A stretch of 64,000 bases of DNA from Opisthorchis felineus (lineage: Eukaryota; Platyhelminthes; Trematoda; Opisthorchiida; Opisthorchiidae), in NCBI GenBank assembly GCA_004794785.1, contig SJOL01007351.1, forward strand, positions 1,498,627 to 1,562,626, written 5' to 3'. Positions 36,180 to 45,489 of this stretch are shown here, one piece after another. How positions within the stretch are numbered: position 1 is the stretch's first letter; each line of letters begins with the position of its first letter. The position numbers and the translations under genes were made by a program. The notes below the pieces were generated by a model that worked only from the letters and a program-made list of their open reading frames with translations, did not search any database and was not told where the DNA came from.

Positions 36180-37205
36180 TCATGTTTTTCGATGTGACCA
36201 GTGCGTTTGTAGCTGAGTCAAGTTGAGTACCTCAGAACTCGGTTGATTTAGCATATCCGTGTAGTATGGGAACAAGCTGTTAAAGCTTTCTAACGAAGCC
36301 AGGAGATGCTGCCTTGGTGACATTGCTGATGTTGTGACAGGAGTGAGAAAACGACTAGTTGTGCTTAGACTAGCGTAACCAGATTCTTGTTGCGACCTGT
36401 CGTGATTTGTACATGGAAGTTCGAATTGCGGGATTTTTGTGAGACGATCCAAAGTTCGTGGAGTTGAAGACGATGTTGTCTCGCTTAGCCCATTGTTATT
36501 ACCCCAGCGTGGAGGAAATATGGGCGAAAGTGGTTTCTGTTTGACTGGTCTGACCCCGACACCTGTGTTAGGCTTTGCAGTGCTCTCGGGGCCAGACCAG
36601 GAGGCCAATCCAGTTGCTACACCCTGTCCACCAAGCTGGATAGTCCTAGAAGCCCTGGTCGAATCCGTTGAGGTCTCCGTTTCATGAAGCTTCTTTTTGC
36701 GCAGTCCAGACGAACTAGTGTTCACAGCGGACTCGTCCAGGTAGACTTTATCTTGCCCGTGCAGTACTCGATCTAAGTGTTCTATATACCATATGGCTTT
36801 TCGAAGTGTGGAAATCTTGCTTAACTGTTCTCCTGAACGGCTTGGCACCACAGCACGAAGACGCTCAAATCCCATGTTGAGAAGTTTGACACGGTTTCTT
36901 TCTCTTTCGTTCCGGCGAGACACGTAACCAGTTCTGGGGGATGATTCAGGCGCTAAGCTCGTACGTTTCCCCGCAGAACAGACATCCTTCTGATCGGTTT
37001 TCTTTTCTTGTTTTAACGACAAACTGGAGGTTACCGTGACTGGAGTTTGGTTACAATCCATTTGTGCTAGCGGTTTCCGTGACCTTGTACGCGGTGGTTT
37101 CATGCACAACAGTTCATTCTCCTGATCCTGACCATTGTCGATATAGGCTAGAGTACAATTCGTCTTCGCAACAGGCGCCACTGACCTTCCAGTAGGTACG
37201 AACAT
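36180..37205 (-). CDS. Achaete-scute-like bHLH transcription factor
   Basis: A single open frame. From the first in-frame ATG (37205) it gives 341 aa; the frame is open upstream to an in-frame TAG at 37329-37331 but has no earlier ATG. A bHLH domain lies at about residues 97-149: basic region RRNERERNRVK with the E-box-reading ERxR signature, helix 1 LLNMGFERLRAVVP, a short loop (SRSGEQ), helix 2 LSKISTLRKAIWYIEHL. RRNERERNRVK, the short loop and KxSTLRxAxxYI are typical of the achaete-scute (ASCL) family, nuclear proneural factors that dimerise with class I E-proteins. Outside the domain the protein is Ser/Thr/Pro/Gln-rich and longer than most ASCL proteins, as is common in flatworm genes. 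Likely intronless. A 5' exon or trans-splice site (AG just upstream of the open frame) cannot be excluded. Confidence 0.88.
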   Translation of the reverse strand: MFVPTGRSVAPVAKTNCTLAYIDNGQDQENELLCMKPPRTRSRKPLAQMDCNQTPVTVTSSLSLKQEKKTDQKDVCSAGKRTSLAPESSPRTGYVSRRNERERNRVKLLNMGFERLRAVVPSRSGEQLSKISTLRKAIWYIEHLDRVLHGQDKVYLDESAVNTSSSGLRKKKLHETETSTDSTRASRTIQLGGQGVATGLASWSGPESTAKPNTGVGVRPVKQKPLSPIFPPRWGNNNGLSETTSSSTPRTLDRLTKIPQFELPCTNHDRSQQESGYASLSTTSRFLTPVTTSAMSPRQHLLASLESFNSLFPYYTDMLNQPSSEVLNLTQLQTHWSHRKT

Positions 37206-37353
37206 ATTTGGATCAGCAACAAACTGCCCAGTTGATTGAGGCGGTTGGTGGTATCGGGTACTGCACGGGCAAATGTTTGGTGGGACTGTTAGCAAATGAT
37301 CAAAGCAGGGTGTAGCAATCGGAAAGGCCTAGTTTCCAGGGTTTTCAGATATC

Positions 37354-37361
37354 CTTTTATA
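37354..37361 (-). promoter_or_regulatory. TATA box of the bHLH gene
   Basis: The minus strand reads CCTATAAAAGG, an excellent TATA element about 150 bp upstream of the chosen ATG. It would place transcription start near 37325-37330. Inferred from sequence and position only. Confidence 0.5.
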
Positions 37362-37435
37362 GGTATCAACACCTTGTCCCCTGGCCCAATGCAAGTAGCA
37401 TCCAGACTCTGCTTTCAAAGATCAGACATTATGTG

Positions 37436-37440
37436 ATTGG
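37436..37440 (-). promoter_or_regulatory. CCAAT box
   Basis: The minus strand reads CCAATCAC about 80 bp upstream of the TATA element, a usual distance for a CCAAT box. A second CCAAT on the plus strand lies at about 37507-37511. Confidence 0.3.
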
Positions 37441-37480
37441 TTGTTTCACGATACTGCCGCTGGAGGGGGCGAATACTCGG

Positions 37481-37486
37481 CACGTG
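37481..37486. promoter_or_regulatory. CACGTG E-box upstream of the bHLH gene
   Basis: A palindromic E-box about 120 bp upstream of the TATA element. bHLH proteins bind CANNTG, and proneural genes are often auto- or cross-regulated. CACGTG is more typical of Myc/Hes-type factors, so repression or input from another bHLH class is equally possible. Confidence 0.3.
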
Positions 37487-37542
37487 TTTGGTCTCATGTC
37501 TGCCTACCAATCAGCGTGTGTCATGTGTGCGTGTGGTCAGTA

Positions 37543-37554
37543 GGCCACGTGGCC
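37543..37554. promoter_or_regulatory. GGCCACGTGGCC palindrome, second E-box
   Basis: A perfect 12-bp palindrome with a central CACGTG, 65 bp beyond the first E-box. Two CACGTG sites this close, upstream of a TATA box, look like a regulatory cluster. Confidence 0.3.
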
Positions 37555-37689
37555 GTCTGCCGCTTCCTATGATGCAGGCTGTGTCCAAGGCCAGTCACTC
37601 TGATCCGGGTGTAAGACAACCGCAGTCCCAAGACGCAATTAACTGCTCTCTCTGCCAAGCGACCAGCCTATGCTACTAACAAGCTTCAC

Positions 37690-38500
37690 GTTTCTACTCA
37701 ACACATTCATTGACACGAAAATTAAAAAAAAACTCGTGCATTCCGAATGACGAATTCAAGATTATAAAAACTCAGGATCCATGTACAGTCTTCATACCAC
37801 CGCGGAACGAAGATAAAAACGACGTCTGCCAACCCCCCCTCGTTAAATTATGAATTGCAATGATTCATTTTGGGACTTGTACCACTCAGATGTCACCATC
37901 CTACAGTCAAATCCTTGTTAAATCTCTTAGTGGCAGACAAGCCCAGGTAGTTGATTGACGCGAACGTAAACAAATTCAATTTAACACGGAAAGCCTGAAT
38001 ATATTCACTTCAAATCACAATAAAAGAAGATAAGGAATTCTGGGTTTACTGACTCTTATCAACTAGCTCACCTAGAGGGGTTTTCGAACATGACTGTTTT
38101 GCATACGCTGTTGCATACGCTGATGGTGACATTCTACCAAGGGTATTTGCTTCTGAGTGATTTTAAGTTAGCAGCATCTGGAACAGCCAGACCGGGACTA
38201 TGGACACAACGCAAGATTTGTATCGATGTTTTGGCACCCTTATATAAAGTTGATAATATTTATTGTGGAGCGGAACGAAGTAAGTATAACGGGGAGGACA
38301 GATAAATACAGAGCTAGAAATACACAACTGAAACGTCATCTTGGCTGGTAAGTTTTATCTGCAAATCTCCGTACCACCATTTAAATGACGCTGGCCCTGG
38401 AAGCCATCATTACTGGATATGTGACTGAAATTTGGAGGCACTTTGTAGGCTGCGTGATGTAGAGGATAAAATAAATATTCCCACTATGGTGTGAGGGAGG
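37690..38500. other. Upstream intergenic sequence
   Basis: No gene supported. A 12-bp tandem duplication (TTGCATACGCTG twice) lies at about 38098-38121. Confidence 0.4.
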
Positions 38501-38504
38501 GCTG

Positions 38505-38690
38505 ACCTCGAGATAGTTCAGTAGGTAACGCGCCAAATTGCACACCGGAAGGTTCATGGTTTGAACCCAACCTCTGAATCTTGACTATTCCCATCTAGGT
38601 TTGGGCAACCTGACAGTATCTCAGTCCTCGTGCTTACTTTGGGTGGCATGGCAGCTAGGAACCTAAAGAGTGTTACAGTTTAACATTTTT
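38505..38690 (+). mobile_element. tRNA-derived SINE, copy 1
   Basis: The head resembles a tRNA gene with pol III promoter boxes: an A-box-like TAGTTCAGTAGG at 38514-38525 and a B box GGTTTGAACCC at 38558-38568. It does not fold into a full cloverleaf. The body continues as TGGGCAACCTGACAGTATCT, CGTGCTTACTTTGGGTGGCA, TGGCAGCTAGGA and matches the minus-strand copy at 39340-39519. Transcribed by pol III and moved by another element's RT (family knowledge). Confidence 0.8.
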
Positions 38691-38867
38691 ATTCTGATTA
38701 GTAGCGGGGAGGGGCATAAGAAGCTGTAAGACAGAAGAAACAAAACCGTGGGATATTAGGAGCACTACTAAATGTTACGTGGTTACCCGGGTCAGGGTCA
38801 CTTGAGCAACCGACGATATCGTTCATTGTGAATCCTGACTATATACGTAATGAATTAAACGCAACAA

Positions 38868-39130
38868 ACACTGGTTAATCAGCTCTTATGAATGACGAAG
38901 ATGTGTGCTTTGTTGAAAGTATCACAGATTTTCTGACAAGTGAGGCGGAGATCAACTGTGATCGAGCAAACGTTCATGCTGAGTTCTGAACGATTTTACT
39001 TGTTAAAATAGGAGACATCTTCTATGAGGTAACAGTAATCTAACAGGAATATCGTTCGGCACTTAGTTAACGTGAAAACCGAATTTACTATTTCAATCGC
39101 TGAGGAATTGTGCCGTCCAAGAGAGAATGG
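38868..39130 (-). mobile_element. Probable PLE 3' tail fragment
   Basis: Diverged but collinear with 43280-43500 (shared ATCACAGATTTT, GAGTTCTGAACGATTTT-like, GAGGTAACAG-like blocks; both begin at GGTTAATCAG or TTTAATCAG). The partner lies immediately 3' of the GIY-YIG region of the minus-strand PLE, so this is likely a 5'-truncated PLE insertion. Flanked on both sides by SINE copies. Confidence 0.55.
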
Positions 39131-39339
39131 TTCTAAAAGGAAAATGATTTTAGACAGTTTCTACAGTTGTCTGCTCATGGACGGTGTGGTGGTGCATGGG
39201 TGAGTCTGGAAGACGTGAAAGCCTCCAGATTTCTAATCATTAGGGGCCTTTTTCATCCATATAGACAAGGAGGATATATAGTCATTATGTAAAACTCTGA
39301 CTAATGACAGTCTGTTTGCTGATGAGGTTCGAAAAAAAT

Positions 39340-39519
39340 CGTTTAGCTGTATTACCATTTCAGTGCCTGGCTGCCATGCCACCCGAAGGAAGCACGAGGG
39401 CTGGGATACTGCCAGCCTGCCCAAGCTTAGACAGAAGTCGAGAGGCATAGGCCGGGCTCGAACCATGGACCTTCCGGTCAGTAAATTCGTGCTCTAACCA
39501 CTGAGCCATCTCGCCCCAT
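39340..39519 (-). mobile_element. tRNA-derived SINE, copy 2
   Basis: The minus strand reads GGGGCGAGATGGCTCAGTGG (A box TGGCTCAGTGG at 39498-39508) and GGTTCGAGCCC (B box at 39454-39464). Then CTAAGCTTGGGCAGGCTGGC, AGTATCCCAGCCCTCGTGCT and GGTGGCATGGCAGCCAGG follow. Better conserved than copy 1 and in opposite orientation. No CCA or complete tRNA fold, so not a tRNA gene. Confidence 0.85.
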
Positions 39520-39723
39520 GGTGTTCGATCAATTTGTGTTATTTACTGTGCAGGCTCCAGTGCAAGGTGCTTTCACGTATGTTTAACAGAGTCTGCATAG
39601 TCATGTGTCGGTCGGATTGTGAACAACTGAAAGAGCTACAGTCTAGGGGGCAGAAGTTACGCCCCGTCTAACTGCTGCGTTGTCTGGACGTCCTTGCAAT
39701 GTGCATAATGAAATAAACGGAAG

Positions 39724-39736
39724 TAAATCTGGTCTA
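39724..39736. repeat. Target site duplication, left
   Basis: TAAATCTGGTCTA, identical to 40125-40137, flanks the hammerhead element. Confidence 0.85.
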
Positions 39737-40124
39737 TGAAGGAAACTACTCACAAGGTTGCTGAAAACCCTTCGACAGACCACAACCAGTTTCGCCCTTC
39801 TTGGGGCTCATCAGGTAGGCGCAGTCCCCGAGTTTCCGTCAACCTTATGTTCTACTTGAAACCAAATTGGACTGATTTCGACAAATACACTCATTTGCAA
39901 ATCAATTTGGTTTTCACGGGAGACTCAAGTGAGTCTCTCGTTTATGATGTTCTTCAACTGAATGTGCTGCACACAGGCCGCCTCATGTTTCAGTTGGTAC
40001 GATATTCAAGATATCGCAGTATATTTTCATGAAGGAAACTACTCAGTTGAAGAACATCATAAACGAGAGACTCACTTGAGTCTCCCGTGAAAACCAAATT
40101 GATTTGCAAATGAGTGTATTTGTC
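39737..40124 (-). mobile_element. Complete hammerhead retrozyme insertion with 82-bp foldback
   Basis: A 388-bp insertion bounded by a 13-bp target duplication. It holds one unit (about 293 bp, from TGAAGGAAACTACTCA at 39737 to the same sequence at 40030). It then switches strand: 40043-40124 is the exact inverse of 39880-39961 (82 bp, no mismatch by reading). The switch point shares TCA between the two strands (40043-40045), fitting microhomology-guided template switching at the 5' end of the sense (minus) RNA during reverse transcription. Non-coding. Confidence 0.88.
39778..39820 (-). ncRNA. Type I hammerhead ribozyme with GTT cleavage triplet
   Basis: Minus strand: GCCTAC, CTGATGAG, CCCC-loop-GGGC, GAAAC, TGGTT, GTGGTC. 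Core intact; the triplet is GTT instead of GTC, which hammerheads accept with lower efficiency. Confidence 0.8.
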
Positions 40125-40137
40125 TAAATCTGGTCTA
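40125..40137. repeat. Target site duplication, right
   Basis: TAAATCTGGTCTA, the right-hand copy of the duplication flanking the hammerhead insertion. Confidence 0.85.
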
Positions 40138-40139
40138 CT

Positions 40140-43100
40140 TAAACTAACACAACTTATTCGGTTGCTGGAAACTCTTTGAGCGTCATACGTGACTCAGCTC
40201 GATTCACTTGGTTCTCCTGTCAAAATCAAATTCGTAGTTGCCGGTCTACTAAGTTTTCGTTTTTGGGTTATGGCGAGTATTGAAGAGCGTTCATTCTGTC
40301 ACGAAACCTGCGCTTCCATTACCAATGGTCATAGACACTCTAAGTTTTGTCTGCAACTGGTCTAGATCACAGCGTGCCTCTGCAATTGATACAATTTCAT
40401 CGGTGCAGTACTTCAGAAGACAACAAACAAGATAGGTAAGCAATGGAGCTCTGGCAACATTTTTGGAAACCGGATTTTATGATGATCTTTCATTTCGGAA
40501 AAAAGCATATTCATTTTGAGACCTATTCACTACGAATAACCCCGTATCTTTTCAAACTTTGCACTGCAAAACGCTTTTGTATTTAGCTCGGACAAAGTCT
40601 TCGTAGGACTCTTGATGTTCCAAGATTTGTCGTTTCCTCTACTGTCAAAAGATGGTCTGTACATGTATCGTGGAGAGGAGAATGGTACCTCACAGGTGGA
40701 TGCTCTTAGAAAGCACTCCTGAACTTGGGGAAACCTGATGCGCCATAGAGATGATGACACCTCCCACTCACAAGTCGAATTTGATTCGCCAGCTTAGTAC
40801 AGTGTTTATTTTGCAAGCCACATATCTCCCCAAAAAGTGAAGTATTGCCTAACAAGTATCACAATAAGCGCGAAAGACTTAAAAATGACTACAAAAATAT
40901 AAATTCAGAAGATGAGTTTGGTTTTGATTTCTTATTCATAAGCTGGAATCGACCTTCCGACCACTGACTTGTGCTCACAGAAAGCATTGGGCAACGTATT
41001 TTTCCAAAACTTGAACTGTCTATCATGGTGCCATTTGATATTTTCTTTCTAGTCGCATTGAATATGATGGGAAATATTCACATTGTCCCCTAGTGGTTTT
41101 TATTTTCACTAGTATCAAATGTGCCCCCAGAGTACCCTGATTGTCTTGGAAATATTGATCCACCTCTCCCGTTTGAACCGCGAAAAAACCTCGAGCAGTT
41201 ACCCAAGCTTATCAGTAGAATGTGATGTGATGGCGCTTCATCTATAAATACTGGTTGTTTTTAGTATCAGCCCTTGTTTTTGGCTGCATTTCAAATGTGG
41301 GCGAAGAACCCGCCCCCAGCTCTGATAGAGCTTCTCAGCTACTCCAGATAGTACTGCTATTTGAAGGAAGCGGTAATTCGATACTTTTTTTGTCCTCTTG
41401 GCGGTGATCACTAAGGTGTAGCTGAAAGCAACAGAAGCCCTACAAACGATGTGCCAGTCACAGCACAAAGGCTATTCTGCCTTATGGTTTTAAAAGCTGT
41501 GCAAGTCATAAAATTTTCGTAGTCATACAAAGCCTTTCGTCCCAGTGAAATAGCTTCCTGCCTTATTTCAAGCCACTCCACAAGGTTCATTCTAAAATTT
41601 AGTATTGTTGTCTTTATGCTGGTCTGTGTTCGGGATGAGCAAAAATTTGATAAATGCTGGTGTCATGTGCCGTCAGCGCCGTCTAGAAAAAGTCCTAATT
41701 TGTCAACTTGTTCTCAGTTTCAAGCGTAGTTCTGCGTCATATCTTTCACAGGTGGGATAACGGCATACAAGTAGATGAGCACTATCAAGCAGTACGTACT
41801 TTGCGTCACTCATGTACGGCGGGAAGGGTTCGCTGCGATTGGATCAGAGTACCTACAAGATAGCTCCGCTTGCCCTAAGTGATTCATTGGCTACCAGGGT
41901 TTGCTGTCAATAGCATCAATTTACACCCGTGGCAAGTGCTTGTTCCACCTTGGGAGTGAGGAAACGAGAAAGATCGGACATGGCCACGGGCTCGACGCTG
42001 ATTGTTCGCTACAAATCAAGGTATCTACACTCAAGTGCAATAGCGTGGATCACTGGATTCGTTCCTAACTGTGGCTTGGGGATGCTAACCAATCCTATTC
42101 AAACAAGTGACACCCATTCTGATAAGGAGCGCAATTATGAATTCATGGTCTTCACATACTAATTATAAACTTATAAATACTCAAACTATTAGTTTGGTTT
42201 TCTTGGCGCTTGTCGGAGCCATGAACAATAATCTAGGGTAGGATGTGAAAAATCTAACTACAAGTTTGGAAGAATTACAGAATTAAGGTGGAATATTGAA
42301 TCTATGCCTGACGTCCCTGCCACCGTGGCGGATCCAACGTCAGCTTTAATTTCGCCGTGAATAGTGTCATTCTAGTTTACGCCTAAGATGGGTGATTCGC
42401 CTGTGTGTTCGCTGAGGTGAGCAGCTCGGCTACAAATATCCCACGACTATTCAAGGTGATATCGTCAGTGCGCAGTTGAGAAACATCGGTGCTACTCGTC
42501 AGTGGAAGTGGTTTCTACACGTATTTCTCAACAGAACACACCACTATTCTACCCTTGAACATAAGCCTAGTTCATATCACACTCTGTGACAGTTAACTGC
42601 TAAGTTTACTGTATAATATGGTTTGGGCCAGAATATTATCTCCCAAAACAGCTACCTCTGGAGCTAACACACTGGTATAGAGGTGGGCAATGTTAGGTCT
42701 CAGCATTTTGAGAGACGGTTGCGAGATGGAAAGAAGCCGCACACGCAACTCAAAGTATCTTTTGTGGATATGTGAGGCCTTCATCAGTACTTGTCTAGAG
42801 CTAATGTGTAACTTGCATGTTGAAGAAGACCTTTGTATCTGCGCAAAGTTCACACTGTACATGCTTATCAGGTTTTTTCGGTAGATAACGAGCAGCACAG
42901 CAGCTGCAGATAGGCTGTGCTCATCCTTGAATTTTCATCCAAACTTCCTAAACATCATGTTGTCGTCATCGGGCAATATCGCTTCGGAAATCTGCAGCTG
43001 AGGAAAATAAAATCATACCTATCTGTCTGGATATACGTTATCCGGGGCTATTGAGTAACTAGTACGTTGCATTCGAGTTCTGAAGCCCCGCAATTCAGCG

Positions 43101-43279
43101 CAGTTCTACTGGTAGGTGTGTCACGACTAGTCGGAGTCCGGTATGTATGTATTGCGTAAATGCAAGGAGAGCAATAACTTGTTACAATATATCGCCAGTT
43201 ATTAGAATTATGGCGAGCTTTTCTGTCATCCTGCTGGTGAATGTGGAGTTCACTAGCTCCTAGAGATTTTCCAGAGTGT
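40140..43279. other. Sequence without a supported gene
   Basis: Only short, domain-free frames. No family repeats seen. Confidence 0.35.
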
Positions 43280-43879
43280 AGTTTAATCAGGTTTTCCGAC
43301 TGATGAAGGCATGTATTCTGTTGAAATCATCACAGATTTTTCGAAAATGAGGTAGAGGTCAACCATGATCAAATAACGGTGTTTACTAAGTTCTGAGCAA
43401 TTTTGCTCGTTAAAGTAGCAGCCGCCCTCTGTGAGATAACAGAAATTTAGTGGGACTATCGCCACTCATTTGGTGAATATGAAGAACTGTATTTAAAGCA
43501 CTGTGATCCCCTAACCAATTTGAACAAGGTAGGGAGAACATCAAGGTTGCAGGGTGAATCAACTTCGTACACTCTCTTCCGCCGGAAAACGTGTAAAACT
43601 TGTAAAACACAATGCAGTTACAACATTTACTTAATTCTGAAACAACTTGATAGATCAATAAAACCAAGGCGGTCTCAGAGTGACCCCTGGATCTTTCTGA
43701 GTACAGAGGACAGGCTTAAAACGACTAATCAACATGGCCCAAAGATGCTTCAACCTCTGTAAGCGTCTGCTTCGTGCTAAAAATTGGAACATCGACTTGA
43801 TTCAACTCTGTGTCCTGTGTCGGTGAAATGCATGGTGATCTATGATTTGGCCTTGAGTTAAAGTCAGCTGACGTGGTGC

Positions 43880-44000
43880 AGATTTTTCTGGGAGGCAAGT
43901 ACTGCTTTGCTCACGTTTCAAGCTTTCTCTCAGTTCCACCTACATACATGTCACCGCAGCTTCAAGTGAACCGATAGATGCAATGAGTTGTAGGTAAAAC
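43880..44000 (-). pseudogene. GIY-YIG endonuclease relic of the PLE
   Basis: Minus frame with CIYRFT, stop, SCGDMYVGGTERKLET, stop, AKQYLPP. It fits the PLE GIY-YIG core (VYxFxC.CG..YIGxTxRxLxxRxxEH) with two stops. The conserved Arg after the YVG box is present, so the domain identity is clear even though it is dead. Confidence 0.75.
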
Positions 44001-44069
44001 TAAAGTTGGACGTTGGTGCTGCGTTGTAAATCCGGTGCAGGGATAAATTTATTGTCTGTTTGAACAGGC

Positions 44070-44285
44070 TCAAAGAATGATCACCATATAAGGAACATCA
44101 ATACAAATGTTCCTTTTCGGTGCTGTAAATGAGACGCTCAATTTATAACTCGGAGCTAAATGATTTTCGATGAAGCGGTCAGGGTAGCTGTGTGACCGCA
44201 ATAAATCTTTCAGGAATTCACTTTCCTCCGCGAGTGCATCTGAGATACAAATAAGTCTAGCTCTATGAAATGAAGTCAGCACCAA
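44070..44285 (-). pseudogene. PLE RT-to-endonuclease linker region
   Basis: Minus peptide with HRARLICISDALAEESEFLK, then LLRSHSYPDRFIENH. It matches the PLE region RA..IC...L..E...L...L..NGYP..FI that precedes the endonuclease. The frame is open here but the next part is interrupted. Confidence 0.75.
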
Positions 44286-44339
44286 TTCACATGCGTACTG
44301 TAGCGGACAACAACTAGTAAAGTTTAGATACTGTTCACT

Positions 44340-45173
44340 GAGCGTTGCTTTCCGGTATACAGAGCGCTATATGGTACCATCCGTATTTCTGGGGATCAAA
44401 ACGTCCAAAAAGGAGGCTTGTTGTTCCGCTCAGGTTCACCGGTGAAAGGAATGTTCTGCCTGTGTCTCACTGTTCGTGATGAGTAAACTATCCCTATAGC
44501 CATAAAATGTTAGTTAGGGTTTGCTTCAAGGGCTCTCAGTGGCAACACCATTAAATTACTTATAGCTGGATCCCTCAAAATAAAAAGGGATATGATTGGT
44601 ACACAGTAAAATGACATCCTTAGGAGTGAGGATGGAAGGTTCGAATAAAGCTGGATTCCATTTAATCGCCCGAAAAATCCACACTTTCATTAAGGGGAGA
44701 GTTGGTAAAGGGTGGATGCACATTGAATGGAAACACGATTTTCTGAGAGATATCAACGTGCTCTGGGTACGGTAGGGTAGAAGTTCATCAGTGCCTTTCA
44801 AACAGTGTTTTGTGTGAATATCTACGCAACATTTAGCTAGCCGATGAGAGGATGAAACATTTATGGCCAAAATGGGCACACTAAGTTTATGCGGCTTTGA
44901 GAGCCCGTAAAGCTGAGATGAATCACTATCGATAGGTTTAAGCATATTCAACTCATTTTGAGAGACGAAACCATTTAATAAACGAATATGTAACTTAAAA
45001 GTAATTTGTTTCTTCCCAATTAGCAGGCTATCCGGTTGAATATATGGGAGAAATTTGGATGTATTGGCTAAGACTGCACTTCTTCTGGACACGTAATCCG
45101 TATTGTTTAGGATAACAACGCCGGATCCCTTGTCTGGCTTAAGTATAATGATATTCTGGTTTCCCTTTAGCTT
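44340..45173 (-). pseudogene. PLE reverse transcriptase, inactivated
   Basis: 45173-44556 is open. It has LKPDKGSGVVILNNTDYV (the DKG box diagnostic of Penelope RTs) and YGLSKPHK at 44909-44886 (the family's YGLPKxHK), then VPILAINVSSSHRLAK. Next, in a shifted frame, comes FTNSPLNESVDF (for the usual SLFTNIPL..., with the catalytic Asp of motif A read as Asn in FNVHPPFTN). ILTPKDVILLCTNHIPFYF and GSSYK follow. Then NGVATESP replaces the usual G.AMGSP, and GYRDSLL stands where the catalytic YVDD should be. Stops interrupt the part after 44556. Loss of the catalytic aspartates and frame breaks make it non-functional. Confidence 0.85.
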
Positions 45174-45489
45174 CTGTAAATAAGAAAGAGTGTGAATCGG
45201 ATTCTTGTGTTGTTAACTAACTCACGTCTTTGATCACGAGACATCTAAACATTCAGGTGTGCTTCAATCATCCTTCAGAATCATCATGACATGTAACCAG
45301 TCAAAGGTTTTCAAGTATTTTCGAAGCATTACCTGGAAGTAACCCTAGGATTGCCCTTATTGCATTCACCGCATGACTGAGCTCCGGACCTATGCTATCG
45401 TTCTATCGGATTTCGCGAAATCATGGTGATTTGGAGGCATGTAAGCTTGCGGAACAGCATCATTAGGCAACTTCGTCGTTCTGTCTACT

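Larger units (their letters stand above)
43280..45480 (-). mobile_element. Decayed Penelope-like retroelement (RT plus GIY-YIG)
   Basis: Minus-oriented and about 2.2 kb. In order it holds a PLE-type reverse transcriptase, the RA..IC linker region (44285-44070), a GIY-YIG endonuclease relic (about 44000-43880) and a tail shared with 38868-39130. An intron-like GTAATG...TTTACAG lies just upstream of the recognisable RT start. Multiple stops and frame changes mark it as dead. PLEs are the elements known to carry hammerheads and proposed to mobilise retrozymes, so it is the plausible past source of enzymes for the small elements here. No ribozyme was seen in this copy itself. Confidence 0.85.

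Noticed and set aside
39321..39345. CTGATGAG-GTTC-GAAA on the plus strand as another hammerhead
   Set aside because: Stem II would have at most one pair and there is no NUH triplet or stem I partner. It lies at the edge of the SINE copy and looks like chance.
39340..39519. Functional tRNA gene
   Set aside because: A and B boxes are present, but the acceptor and other stems do not form, and the sequence continues into a body shared with a second copy, as in a SINE.
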